From positions 110,692 through 174,691 of the forward strand of contig NZ_RQTJ01000003.1 in assembly GCF_003858535.1 (NCBI RefSeq): 64,000 nt of DNA. Direction: 5' to 3'. The DNA comes from Paenimyroides viscosum (GTDB lineage: Bacteria; Bacteroidota; Bacteroidia; Flavobacteriales; Flavobacteriaceae). The translations under genes and the position numbers were made by a program. Below, piece after piece: positions 7,599 to 16,655 of the stretch (the stretch's first letter is position 1; each line of letters begins with the position of its first letter). The notes under the pieces were generated by a model, which was given only the letters and a program-made list of their open reading frames with translations, had not been told where the DNA came from and searched no databases.

Positions 7599-9071
7599 TC
7601 AATCATTTACTTTTGAAGCGGATTTTTTAGGAGAAGCATTAATTATGATTATATTTTCTTGCTCTTTAAGGTCTAAATCATTCAAAACTGAATTAACTTT
7701 TTCAATTTCTTTGTCATTATAGCAAAGGATGACTTTTATGTCACTTATTGATTTAGAAGCTTTTTTGTAAATATCGGTTTGATTTTTTAAATTGTTCTTT
7801 AGAGAAGATGATTTCCCTAATTTAAACTCAACAATTGTTGAATCTTTAGAGCCATTAGATATTTTATAGTCCGCAGGACCTCTTCCGTTATTTACTTCAG
7901 AATTAACGTCAAAAGGAGTTGCATACCAAGTTAATCTAAACATCCTTTGAATCGTTTCTTCTTTTGCAATAGGTATTCCATCATTATAAAAAACCCTATA
8001 ACCATCATTATCTTCTATTACTTCTTTCAGATAGACTACTCGTTTAAGAGCTTCTTCATAGCTATCTGGTTTAAATTTATAAAAATCACTAAATTCATCC
8101 AACAACTTAGGTAGTGATATTAAAATTTCAGTAAGCTCCTGAGTGATTTTAGAAATTTTATCTTTAGTTAACTTAGAAACATTTTCCTTATTATCTTCTT
8201 TAGATTTAATATAATGATCTAAAATTTCCGGAAATTTGTTAACTGTTTTGTTGATGGTAAGATTTCTTTCTTTAGTTGAGGGGTCTTTAGGAAGATTTTC
8301 CCTAAAATATTTGTTTATAGAATCTCTTAAGTCTACATTACGAATGCTATTTGATATGTTCTTGAAATTCGAATAAAACTCTGAATTATTAATTGCAGCA
8401 TCATCTTTTGTTAGAATATCTAGTGGTGTTAAAATAATAAAATCTCCATTATCCTCCAAAAACAAATACGGTAGTCTGTATGTTTTAGGCATCCATCTTT
8501 GAAACTCTTTATTAAAAATTGAATTTAATTTAAATTCTCTAATTTGATGATCCTTCAGGTTATTAATAGCAAACGCTTGTGTGTATTCAAGCAAGAAATC
8601 ATAGATGATATTTGTAGTAAAGTCGCTAATAAAGTCTCTCCCTACACCAGGATTCATTAATGTTAATTTTTCAATATGTGAAGTCTGAGTTATTTTCTCA
8701 TTGCCAAATGATTTATAGAATCCATTAAAAGAATTTATCATTTTTTTTGCAAAGTCTTTACCTAGTCCTCTTCCTCCATTACTATCTTTTGAGACCCCTA
8801 ACCAATTTTGCTTTATTTCTGGAAATCTAAATATACTATTATTTACAGCAAAGTCTTTATCTTCTATTGCTACGTTCTTTAGAAACATAATATGTTCAAT
8901 TAAAATCTTATGAAGTTTTTGGTATTCAGTATCCTTAGAAGCAAATAGCAAGAATGGATCTATAAAGAGCGGTAAATCCGAACTTAAACAAATGTTTAAA
9001 GCCCCATATTTTTCTAGTACATTTTTGTCTATATCAAAATAATCTGAAAATAGTATTTTAAATTCACTCAT
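7599..9071 (-). CDS. Uncharacterised protein with C-terminal PD-(D/E)XK-like motif
   Basis: A 490-residue protein that I do not recognise as a named family. Near the C terminus, GRGPAD (D401) is followed 14 residues later by VEFK (E415, K417), then a helix and a predicted strand VILCY. This is the D...E-x-K layout of PD-(D/E)XK nucleases. The first 390 residues are mixed helical with no known motif. It starts 20 bases after the hsdR stop and is followed 56 bases later by an AAA ATPase gene, so hsdR, this gene and the ATPase look like one operon. A nuclease effector controlled by the ATPase is a reasonable inference, not proven. Confidence 0.65.
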   Translation of the reverse strand: MSEFKILFSDYFDIDKNVLEKYGALNICLSSDLPLFIDPFLLFASKDTEYQKLHKILIEHIMFLKNVAIEDKDFAVNNSIFRFPEIKQNWLGVSKDSNGGRGLGKDFAKKMINSFNGFYKSFGNEKITQTSHIEKLTLMNPGVGRDFISDFTTNIIYDFLLEYTQAFAINNLKDHQIREFKLNSIFNKEFQRWMPKTYRLPYLFLEDNGDFIILTPLDILTKDDAAINNSEFYSNFKNISNSIRNVDLRDSINKYFRENLPKDPSTKERNLTINKTVNKFPEILDHYIKSKEDNKENVSKLTKDKISKITQELTEILISLPKLLDEFSDFYKFKPDSYEEALKRVVYLKEVIEDNDGYRVFYNDGIPIAKEETIQRMFRLTWYATPFDVNSEVNNGRGPADYKISNGSKDSTIVEFKLGKSSSLKNNLKNQTDIYKKASKSISDIKVILCYNDKEIEKVNSVLNDLDLKEQENIIIINASPKKSASKVND

Positions 9072-9091
9072 AGTGTTATTTATATTATAAT

Positions 9092-11947
9092 CTACCTCGC
9101 AAATCCACTGATAAACGTATTCACAAAATCATAGATTTTATGGGTAACACGTTCAATTTTGGTACTGCGTTCTTTTAAACTTGGTTTTTGAATCATTAAA
9201 CCAACAATATCCTCACGTAATGGTTGTTTATCAGTAAATAAATATTCACCAATTATGTGTTCCAATTTATCTTGGTCTAATGCTTCTTCTTTACTTATTT
9301 CTTGAATAGCTTCTTTACGCTCCTGTTCTACAAAATCTTCAAATGCTTCAATAACATCTTCAGAATCTGCAATTAACGGCAGATTCTTTTGAATAAACTT
9401 TTCAATTAATTCTTTTTTACTACGCAACTGAATATCAGAATTCAATAAGTCTTGAATCATTTTTTCTTGGCTCTGTTTTTCAGCCTGTGGAGCTGCTTGT
9501 AAACGAACCAATAAATTCATGATATAAGTTACATTAATCTCATCACGATGAATCAACTCTAATTCAAAATCAAGGTCATCTAAAATAGAATGCCCTTTAT
9601 CATCTTCTTTGTGTAAACCTTTGTTTTCTTCATATAAGTCTAAATACTTGCTTTTGTAATCTTCAAATTCTTGATGCGTAATTGGTAAATCATCGTAATT
9701 AAAATCACCGTATTGCTTCATTTTATTCAGCAATCGCATTACTTCCCGAAAAGCCTTAATAAACTCGGCTTGCTCTTCTTCGTTTTGTAACGTGTTTACA
9801 CTATCAACTGTTGGCGCAATCGTTACTAAAGCATCATATTTTTCCTGTAACTTTTGGTCTAAAGCTTCGTAAGGCAATTCTATGATTTCACCTACGGCAT
9901 TTTTATTTGCAAATAACTCTATCGCTTTATCTGTTGCCTCTTTTAAATTGCGATAACAAACAATATTTCCATGTGATTTTACTTCATCTAAAATTCGGTT
10001 GGTACGAGAATATGCTTGAATCAATCCATGATATTGTAAATTCTTATCAACGTATAAGGTGTTCAATGTTTTACTATCAAACCCCGTTAAAAACATATTT
10101 ACGACTATTAAAATATCAATTTGTTTGTTTTTAACTTTATCGGCAATGTCGTTGTAATATTGATAAAACAAAGCAGAGTCTTTTGTTGAATAATTTCGTT
10201 GAAACATTTTATTGTAATCTTCAATAAAATCATCTAATTCTTCTCGTTTGTATTTTGCTAAATAAGGTGTATCACTTTCTGCCGCAATATTAAATTCGTC
10301 TTCTTCTATAGAATAGTTGCTGTTCTTTTTCTGTTCCTCGTTAGCTGTATAAGTAAAAATAGTTGCAATTTTTAAATCGTGTAAACCTTGCTCTTTTGCT
10401 TCTTTAAACAATTTATAATAGGCAATAGCAGCATCGGTATCGCTTACACAAAACATAGCCGTAAACTCTTTATTATGCGTTTTTCGGTGATGATTTTGAA
10501 TGATGTGTTTTACAATAGCTTTTCTACGAACTGGCGCATTCATTACTTCGGGTTCATTGATTTTTTCTACTTCAATGTCTTCAATAGTATCTTTTTGTTT
10601 GAATGTTCTAATGTATTCAATGGCAAAGCGTAAAACATTTCCATCTCTAATAGCATCGGTAATTACATATTTGTGCAACGGCTTACCAAACAACATTTCG
10701 GTGGTACGTTTTCCATAATCGTTGGTTCCGGCATTTTCAGTAAATATGGGCGTTCCTGTAAAACCAAACATTTGACAACCTTTAAAGAAATTCTTGATGT
10801 CTTCATGGGTTTTTCCAAATTGCGAACGGTGACACTCATCGAAAATAAAAACAATGCGCTCGTTTTCTAACGCTTTCATCGCTTTAAGATAATACGGTTT
10901 CGTTATTGCATTGTTTAATTTTTGTATCGTAGTAACTATTAATTTATTGGAACCCGTCATTTGGTTTACCAAGGTTTTGGTATCGTTTGTAGAATCGATA
11001 CTTCCTTTACTAAAACTATTAAATTCTTTTGCCGTTTGCGTATCTAAATCTTTACGATCGACTACAAAAACCACTTTGTGAACTTCGGGTAACTGTGTAA
11101 GTATTTGTGCAGCTTTAAACGACGTTAAGGTTTTCCCAGAACCCGTAGTGTGCCAAATATAACCGTATTCGGTAGTTGTTTTTACTTGATTAATGATGGC
11201 TTCTACCGCATAATATTGGTACGGACGTAACACCATTAAGGCTTTTTGCGTTTCGTTTAGTACAATATACTGCGTAATCATTTTAGATAAATGACACGGA
11301 TTCATGAAATCATCTGCAAACTCAGCTAAGTTTGTAATTAGTTTATTTTCTTTATCTGTCCAGTAAAACGATTGCTTAAATGAACGATCTTTTACACGAC
11401 CATTGCAATAGTATTTGGTATTTACCCCATTACTAATAACGAACAACTGAATAAATTGAAACAACCCAAAACCTGCGCCGTATGAATGTCTTTGATAGCG
11501 ATTGATTTGATTAAAAGCTTCTTTTAACTCTAAACCTCTACGTTTTAATTCAATTTGAACCAAAGGCAAACCATTAATTAAAATAGTAACATCGTAGCGG
11601 TTGTCGTAATTTCCTTTCATAGAAATTTGATTCGCTACTTGAAATTCGTTTTTACACCAATTTTTACTGTCAATTAACTGTATGGTTTTATTTTCTCCCA
11701 ATTCATTAATATACGGAATACGAGAACGCAGCGTTTTTGCACGTTCAAACGTATTGCCTTTATTGATGTAAAGGAGTATTTGGTTTAATTCGGTTTCGGT
11801 AAGCGAAACTTTATTGTGTTTTTCAATCTGTTGTTTGAAATTAGCCACTACATCGGTTTCGTGTTTTAAAACGATACGTTGATAGCCCAATTGTACCAAT
11901 TGATCTATTAAATTATTTTCTAAGAGTTGTTCTGGTTGTGCGTTCAT
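9092..11947 (-). CDS. hsdR: Type I restriction enzyme, R (restriction/translocase) subunit
   Basis: The 951-residue motor and nuclease subunit of a type I restriction-modification system. The N-terminal PD-(D/E)XK nuclease motif is complete: D119, then E133-L-K135 (IELKRRG). A superfamily 2 helicase follows with Walker A TTGSGKT near 267-273, DECH at 370-373 and FTGTP near 396-400. The C-terminal 250 residues are helical and would bind the methylase core. Length is normal for HsdR. It lies downstream of hsdM and hsdS on the same strand, separated from hsdS by a 334-bp gap holding a DUF3800 remnant. It appears intact and probably active. Confidence 0.95.
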   Translation of the reverse strand: MNAQPEQLLENNLIDQLVQLGYQRIVLKHETDVVANFKQQIEKHNKVSLTETELNQILLYINKGNTFERAKTLRSRIPYINELGENKTIQLIDSKNWCKNEFQVANQISMKGNYDNRYDVTILINGLPLVQIELKRRGLELKEAFNQINRYQRHSYGAGFGLFQFIQLFVISNGVNTKYYCNGRVKDRSFKQSFYWTDKENKLITNLAEFADDFMNPCHLSKMITQYIVLNETQKALMVLRPYQYYAVEAIINQVKTTTEYGYIWHTTGSGKTLTSFKAAQILTQLPEVHKVVFVVDRKDLDTQTAKEFNSFSKGSIDSTNDTKTLVNQMTGSNKLIVTTIQKLNNAITKPYYLKAMKALENERIVFIFDECHRSQFGKTHEDIKNFFKGCQMFGFTGTPIFTENAGTNDYGKRTTEMLFGKPLHKYVITDAIRDGNVLRFAIEYIRTFKQKDTIEDIEVEKINEPEVMNAPVRRKAIVKHIIQNHHRKTHNKEFTAMFCVSDTDAAIAYYKLFKEAKEQGLHDLKIATIFTYTANEEQKKNSNYSIEEDEFNIAAESDTPYLAKYKREELDDFIEDYNKMFQRNYSTKDSALFYQYYNDIADKVKNKQIDILIVVNMFLTGFDSKTLNTLYVDKNLQYHGLIQAYSRTNRILDEVKSHGNIVCYRNLKEATDKAIELFANKNAVGEIIELPYEALDQKLQEKYDALVTIAPTVDSVNTLQNEEEQAEFIKAFREVMRLLNKMKQYGDFNYDDLPITHQEFEDYKSKYLDLYEENKGLHKEDDKGHSILDDLDFELELIHRDEINVTYIMNLLVRLQAAPQAEKQSQEKMIQDLLNSDIQLRSKKELIEKFIQKNLPLIADSEDVIEAFEDFVEQERKEAIQEISKEEALDQDKLEHIIGEYLFTDKQPLREDIVGLMIQKPSLKERSTKIERVTHKIYDFVNTFISGFAR

Positions 11948-12049
11948 TTTTGTTAAACATTTGTTTTTAACAATATTATGTTATACATTTGTACTACAAA
12001 ATCGTCTTTAATAATTAAAGAAATAAAGGATTGGGGTGTCCCCGGTCGA

Positions 12050-12090
12050 GCAAAAGCCTATCATTTGATGGGCTTTTGTTTTTAGGGAAA
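12050..12090. terminator. Hairpin between hsdR and the DUF3800 remnant
   Basis: AAAAGCC / GGCTTTT arms separated by about 14 bases, with T-rich sequence on the right. It lies in the 334-bp gap between hsdS and hsdR and could partly uncouple hsdR expression from hsdMS. Confidence 0.4.
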
Positions 12091-12095
12091 AATCT

Positions 12096-12263
12096 TTAAC
12101 CCATACATTCTTCCGTTTTTATAGCATTGATATTATTTCTTATATCAAAATAATTATCCTCGCTGGTAAGTATAGCACAAAGTAAGAAAACAGGGAAAGA
12201 AGGATCAAGATTTACTAAACCATGATCTCCACTTTCGTCTATAAACAAATAATATTTTTTCAT
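12096..12263 (-). pseudogene. N-terminal remnant of a DUF3800 protein
   Basis: A 55-codon frame starts MKKYYLFIDESGDHG and continues PSFPVFLLCAILTSEDNY. This is the start of DUF3800 proteins (about 200-260 residues, RNase H-like fold, acidic FIDESG motif, here D9, E10, D13). The frame stops after EECMG, so roughly three quarters of the gene is missing. It begins 19 bases after the hsdS stop. DUF3800 genes are common in defence islands; this one is likely the scar of an earlier insertion or replacement between hsdS and hsdR. Confidence 0.7.
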
Positions 12264-12281
12264 ACTTACTTTCACTTTTAC

Positions 12282-13487
12282 CTAAACAAACATTTGCTGC
12301 AACATGGCTTTTTTAAAGCTTTGCGTTTGACTAATTTGCTCGTTTACTTTTTCTATACTTTCATCTATAGCCGACAAGAAATCTGCGATTTTTTGTTGTT
12401 CGGGTAAACAAGGAAAAGGTATTACAAAATCACTTAAAACTTCTTTAGTTATCGTTTTTATTGTACCTCCTGGAGCTTTGTGTTTTTCAATTTCAAATAA
12501 TAGAAATAAACAATATTTGTAATAATCAATATGTAGTTTAATATCCAAGGAAGTTATAATTAATAATGTACGATCTACATAACAATCAAATTCAGTAATA
12601 GCGATTCTTCCTATTGATCCTTGAATTGTAATTAATAAAGTACCTTTTTTCACAAAGACACTTGATTTTGTAGCTAAGGAACTAATTTTTCTTTTCGTAT
12701 TTTGTTTTAGTTTAAAATTATCGTCAACATCATAAACTTGAACAAATGGATAACCATTTTCGTCATCGTACCATTTAGCTAATCCATAAGGCTGAGGAAA
12801 ACTACCTCTTCTAAATTCCGAAATTTCCTTTAATCTCTTTTCTTCCCATTCTGGATATGTTTCCATAAGCTCCACTTCGACAGGCTCCACTTCGACAGGC
12901 TCAGTGTGACATTGAGTAGGTTTAAAACGAATTTCTTGCGAAAACAACTTTTGCATCATGGCTTTTTTGTACAACACCAATTGTTCTTTCTTTTCTTCTA
13001 ATAAATTGATTTTTTTATCTATTGTAGATAAATAACCGGCTATTTTTTGTTGTTCGGGAAGGGAGGGAATTATTTTTTTTAAATCATGAACATCATTTCT
13101 ATTCAAAGTTGGAACAGTTGATCCTGCATTATATTTTGTGAAATCTAATTTCAAGAAAAAATAATAAATAAATTTTGGCTGATTTCCTTTGAAATCAGTA
13201 ACCCATAAAGAAGTATTATGAGGCCAATATTTACCTTCTACATAATGAATTTTCCCAATTGTTCCTGACCTTCCTGTAATAATTCCAGGACCATCTACCT
13301 TAAATGAATTATGATAATTTTGAATTCCATTAGAATAAACTACAGGGTATTCTCCATAAATTAATTCCGTTGATGGTAAATCGAAACCACGTTGAAGTGG
13401 TGCTATATCTTTTATTTTTTTTAAACTCCAATCTCCATCAAACTCAGGAAATCGCAATTTAGGTTGTAGTGTATGTTGTTGTTTCAT
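12282..13487 (-). CDS. hsdS: Type I restriction enzyme, S (specificity) subunit
   Basis: A 401-residue DNA-recognition subunit with two target recognition domains (about 1-145 and 207-360). Each is followed by a conserved helical spacer beginning LPEQQKIA (144-151 and 361-368) and ending in KKAM. Between the first spacer and the second domain, residues 192-206 read QCHTEPVEVEPVEVE, encoded by a dispersed palindromic repeat with a 15-bp tandem duplication (12871-12900). I chose ATG 13487 (MKQQHTLQPKLRFPEF); a longer frame reaching 13586 only adds another translated copy of that repeat. The insertion keeps the frame, so the protein is probably functional, and linker length may affect recognition spacing. 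Confidence 0.93.
   Translation of the reverse strand: MKQQHTLQPKLRFPEFDGDWSLKKIKDIAPLQRGFDLPSTELIYGEYPVVYSNGIQNYHNSFKVDGPGIITGRSGTIGKIHYVEGKYWPHNTSLWVTDFKGNQPKFIYYFFLKLDFTKYNAGSTVPTLNRNDVHDLKKIIPSLPEQQKIAGYLSTIDKKINLLEEKKEQLVLYKKAMMQKLFSQEIRFKPTQCHTEPVEVEPVEVELMETYPEWEEKRLKEISEFRRGSFPQPYGLAKWYDDENGYPFVQVYDVDDNFKLKQNTKRKISSLATKSSVFVKKGTLLITIQGSIGRIAITEFDCYVDRTLLIITSLDIKLHIDYYKYCLFLLFEIEKHKAPGGTIKTITKEVLSDFVIPFPCLPEQQKIADFLSAIDESIEKVNEQISQTQSFKKAMLQQMFV
12871..12911. repeat. Palindromic repeat with 15-bp tandem duplication inside hsdS
   Basis: TCCACTTCGACAGGC occurs twice in tandem (12871-12885 and 12886-12900) and runs into TCAGTGTGACA. The last 24 bases (12888-12911) are identical to 13536-13559 in the hsdM-hsdS gap. 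It is translated on the minus strand as CHTEPVEVEPVEV. Confidence 0.85.
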
Positions 13488-13535
13488 TTTGTTTTTTATT
13501 AAAGTTTTACCTTTTAAGTTTTGTATGAGATTCTG

Positions 13536-13645
13536 CACTTCGACAGGCTCAGTGTGACAATCTCCTCTTGTGAGATTCTGAAACAAGTTCAGAATGACAA
13601 AAAATTCATTTTAGAGATGTTTCGACAAGCTCAACATGACAGGCT
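13536..13645. repeat. Cluster of REP-like repeats between hsdM and hsdS
   Basis: One copy at 13536-13559 is identical over 24 bases to the repeat inside hsdS. Diverged versions follow at about 13580-13599 (GAAACAAGTTCAGAATGACA) and 13620-13640 (TTCGACAAGCTCAACATGAC). The gap between hsdM and hsdS is 222 bp and mostly made of these. Confidence 0.75.
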
Positions 13646-13709
13646 CTCTGTGTTATTAAATTCGTGTTCTCGATACAATTTTCTTCGAAAATCACTCGAA
13701 CTGACGCAT

Positions 13710-15260
13710 TTAAAAAGGTGTGGGTATCTGTAATTCATCACAAAATGAAGCTAACTTTTTATCTACTTCTGATAACTCGGTATTAATAGCTTTTAAACGC
13801 TCGGTTACTTGCTGTACGTCAATAGCTTCTTCTTCTTCAAACGTATCTACATAACGCGGTATGTTTAAATTGTAATCGTTTTCGGCAATTTCGGCAAGCG
13901 TAGCTATGTGGCAATATTTATCAATTTCTTGTCGGTTGGCATACGCATCTACAATACGTTGTATGTCTTCGTCGCGCAATTTGTTTTGCGTACCTTCTTT
14001 TATAAAATTGCCTTCGCCGCTGGCATCAATAAACACGATGTTATCATCGGCTTTACGGCATTTTTTCAATACTACAATACAGGTAGGAATACTGGTTCCG
14101 TAAAAAATATTGGCGGGTAAACCAATAATGGCATCAATAGCGTTTAATTCTTTAATAAAATATTCGCGAATAACGCCTTCGGCAGCGCCACGAAACAATA
14201 CGCCATGCGGAAATACCGAAGCAACGGTTCCGTTATCGGCTAATTGGTAATACATGTGCTGTAAAAAAGCAAAATCGGCTTTGGTTTTGGGTGCTAATTT
14301 TCCGAAAGAATTAAAACGAACATCGGAGGCGTTTAACGGATTGGCATCACCTTTCCAATTGGCCGAAAAAGGCGGATTGGCAACAATGGCTTCAAATCGT
14401 TGGTCTTTATGGCGTGGTTCTTCTAACGTATCATCTTGCTCTATATTAAAACGCGAGTAATGCACGTTGTGCAAAATCATGTTCATTCGAGCCAAGTTGT
14501 ACGTGGTTGGGTTTAACTCTTGTCCGTAAAAATCAGCTACCTTGGTTTGTTTGGCTACACGCAATAACAACGAACCCGAACCGCAAGTTGGATCGTAAAC
14601 CGAACGAATTTTGTCTTTCCCTAAAGTTACAATTTTAGCCAAAATGGTAGAAACCTCTTGAGGCGTATAAAACTCCCCCGCCGATTTTCCTGCTCCTGCT
14701 GCAAATTGTTTGATTAAGTATTCGTAGGCATCACCCAAAACATCGGATTCGATATCTTCTAATTTAAAATCGATTTCGTTTAGTTTCGCAAGTATTTCTA
14801 CAATTACCTCGTTGCGTTTATCGGGTGTTTTACCTAATTTAGACGAAGCCAAATCTACATCTTGGAACAGTCCAATGAAATCTTCTTCCGATTCCGTTCC
14901 CATTGTAGATTGCTCAATGTAGTTAAGCGTTTGCTCTAATTCTTCGATAATGTAGGTATTAGCACCTCTTTTAATCAATGCTTCTAATAATTGATCCGGA
15001 GCCAAAAAGAAACCTAATTGTGCCAACGATTCTTCTTTAATCGCTTCTAACGTTTCAGCATCGGTTACATGATGATATTCTTTTACCTCTTCATCTTCCA
15101 ATAACGAATTGGCGTAAAGATGTTGTTTTTCAGATAAGTATTTAAAGAAAATAAATCCTAAGATGTAATTACGGTATTCATCGGCATTGATTCTACCACG
15201 TAAAGTATTGGCAACATCCCAAAGTTTTTGTTCCAGGATTTGTTTGTTATTTTCAGACAT
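13710..15260 (-). CDS. hsdM: Type I restriction enzyme, M (methyltransferase) subunit
   Basis: A 516-residue N6-adenine methyltransferase subunit, first gene of the operon. The N-terminal helical domain (about 8-150) is followed by EFYTP at 196-200, the SAM-binding motif DPTCGSG at 223-229 and the catalytic NPPF at 295-298. I chose ATG 15260 (MSENNKQILEQKLW), the conserved family start, over an upstream start at 15323 that adds an unlikely hydrophobic leader. With HsdS it forms the M2S methylase that protects host DNA; with HsdR it forms the restriction complex. All motifs are present, so the system looks active. Confidence 0.95.
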   Translation of the reverse strand: MSENNKQILEQKLWDVANTLRGRINADEYRNYILGFIFFKYLSEKQHLYANSLLEDEEVKEYHHVTDAETLEAIKEESLAQLGFFLAPDQLLEALIKRGANTYIIEELEQTLNYIEQSTMGTESEEDFIGLFQDVDLASSKLGKTPDKRNEVIVEILAKLNEIDFKLEDIESDVLGDAYEYLIKQFAAGAGKSAGEFYTPQEVSTILAKIVTLGKDKIRSVYDPTCGSGSLLLRVAKQTKVADFYGQELNPTTYNLARMNMILHNVHYSRFNIEQDDTLEEPRHKDQRFEAIVANPPFSANWKGDANPLNASDVRFNSFGKLAPKTKADFAFLQHMYYQLADNGTVASVFPHGVLFRGAAEGVIREYFIKELNAIDAIIGLPANIFYGTSIPTCIVVLKKCRKADDNIVFIDASGEGNFIKEGTQNKLRDEDIQRIVDAYANRQEIDKYCHIATLAEIAENDYNLNIPRYVDTFEEEEAIDVQQVTERLKAINTELSEVDKKLASFCDELQIPTPF

Positions 15261-15485
15261 TGTTTTTAAATATGTTTTGCGTAAATATAACAAAATGTGA
15301 AATAATAACCGAAAGTAAAGCAAAGGAAAATATACGCAGTGCTATCTAACGGATAAGGAATTTGTCTATATGTTCAAATAACAGCATTTTATACGCCATT
15401 ACCTGTCGTTATGCATAAAAACAGAAAAAATTGATAAGCTATAAGAAGAGATAATAACAGCCTATTTGGAATAGTTTTTCAAAAA

Positions 15486-15956
15486 TCAGTATTCTTCCTC
15501 CTCATCATCCAAAAAATCAAGTTCATTGTCTTGCTGTTTGTAATCATGTGCAATACCTGGCGGGTTGAACAAACCCCAGGTATCGGTAATAAAATGTTTG
15601 TTGTTGAACGCAGCAACCCATTCTACAAACAACAGTCGGAACTCTTCGATTTGTGAGCGAATGATCTGGTAATATTCTACCTCTTCAAAACCAAGCATTT
15701 TTAGTGTGTGGTACGAAACCGTTAAATCACGTGCTGCCTTGCGGATCAATGTGGCATTTTCCATTTTTATATCGTAGAGTTTAACCGCAAATGCTCCGGC
15801 TAACTTCGCCTGAATAAGCATGGCATCGCCCAGCAACTGACCTTTTAAGTCTATCAAAATAGAATCATCTTCAGGAAATAAACCGGTAATTGCTTTTAGG
15901 GTTTCAAAGATTTCTTCGGACTTTTTATAAATGGGTGTTTGCAAGTAATTTTTCAT
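15486..15956 (-). CDS. Conserved helical protein of unknown function
   Basis: A 156-residue, almost entirely helical protein with an acidic tail (ELDFLDDEEEEY). It shows a regular heptad-like pattern, for example GQLLGDAMLIQAKLAGAFAV and IIRSQIEEFRLLFVEWV, consistent with a four-helix bundle. It resembles small bundle proteins common in Bacteroidota, distantly like the 23S rRNA intervening-sequence protein family. I cannot assign a function. It stands alone between hsdM and the stress cluster; downstream on the same strand is the hsdM promoter region rather than a partner gene. Confidence 0.7.
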   Translation of the reverse strand: MKNYLQTPIYKKSEEIFETLKAITGLFPEDDSILIDLKGQLLGDAMLIQAKLAGAFAVKLYDIKMENATLIRKAARDLTVSYHTLKMLGFEEVEYYQIIRSQIEEFRLLFVEWVAAFNNKHFITDTWGLFNPPGIAHDYKQQDNELDFLDDEEEEY

Positions 15957-16030
15957 CTGTAACCGTTTTTATAAACATACAAAATTTTCTTGAATTGTAG
16001 TGGCTGCTAATGTGTTGCTGAGGTTGATGC

Positions 16031-16167
16031 AACTTCCCGATACAAAATTTCCTGCGCTTTGCTACAGAAATTTCACTCGAAGTGACGGTTGAAAGATTCA
16101 GATTAATACAAACTTCCCGATCCAAAATTTCCTGCGCTTTGTTATGGAAATTTCACTCGAAGTGATG
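16031..16167. repeat. Two 57-bp direct repeats, 80 bp apart
   Basis: AACTTCCCGA starts both copies (16031 and 16111), and both share AAAATTTCCTGCGCTTTG and GAAATTTCACTCGAAGTGA. Each contains an inner AAATTTC/GAAATTT inverted pair, so each can fold. They look like the REP-type repeats seen elsewhere in the window. Confidence 0.7.
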
Positions 16168-16439
16168 TTTTTTTTAGTAAAACACACTTGCAATCAAGTT
16201 TAAAGGGAAATAACTTGTGAGCTATTAAAAATAAAGCTTAACTACATATCATCATAGGAAATATAGATGTTGTTAGGGTGATATACAAACATAATATTGT
16301 AAGAGACGTTTAAAATTATGTTTGCATAAAACTCAATAGCTTCGATTTATTTGGCAATTGTAAAGTATAGTTATGAGAACGGTTAGCAGCCAGCACGGTT
16401 AACAAAGAGATTTGATAAGGAACTATTTTATAAAACGAA

Positions 16440-16487
16440 GGTTGTCTCCAACAATTTCACTTTAAGTGATAAGGTTAGGAGACAACC
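16440..16487. terminator. Long-stem hairpin, terminator-like
   Basis: GGTTGTCTCC / GGAGACAACC, a perfect 10-bp stem, encloses a second small palindrome CACTTTAAGTG. It lies 170 bp after the DUF892 gene on its strand and may end that transcript; a role as a structured RNA is also possible. Confidence 0.45.
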
Positions 16488-16655
16488 AATCTTTATTCAT
16501 AGCAATTTTTTTGTGGTAACCAAACGTAATATATATTGATGGACTGTTAAGAAATAAACACATTACTTTACGCAACCGTTTTCACGGGGGTGATTTACTT
16601 TTACCAATAAACTTTACGAAAGTACCTATGTAGATTAACCTAGTGGTTAAGAAGG

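Larger units (their letters stand above)
15957..16655. other. Gene-free stretch with repeats and a long hairpin
   Basis: About 700 bp with no convincing gene. It contains two 57-bp direct repeat copies (16031-16087 and 16111-16167) and a hairpin at 16440-16487. The rest is AT-rich without visible signals. Confidence 0.5.

Noticed and set aside
13488..13586. N-terminal extension of HsdS
   Set aside because: The extra 33 residues are a translated palindromic repeat; MKQQHTLQPKLRFPEF is the normal start.
13521..13733. 70-aa plus-strand frame between hsdM and hsdS
   Set aside because: Made of translated palindromic repeats.
2240..15260. Prophage or integrative element containing the defence island
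   Set aside because: No integrase, structural phage gene or flanking direct repeat was seen in the window.
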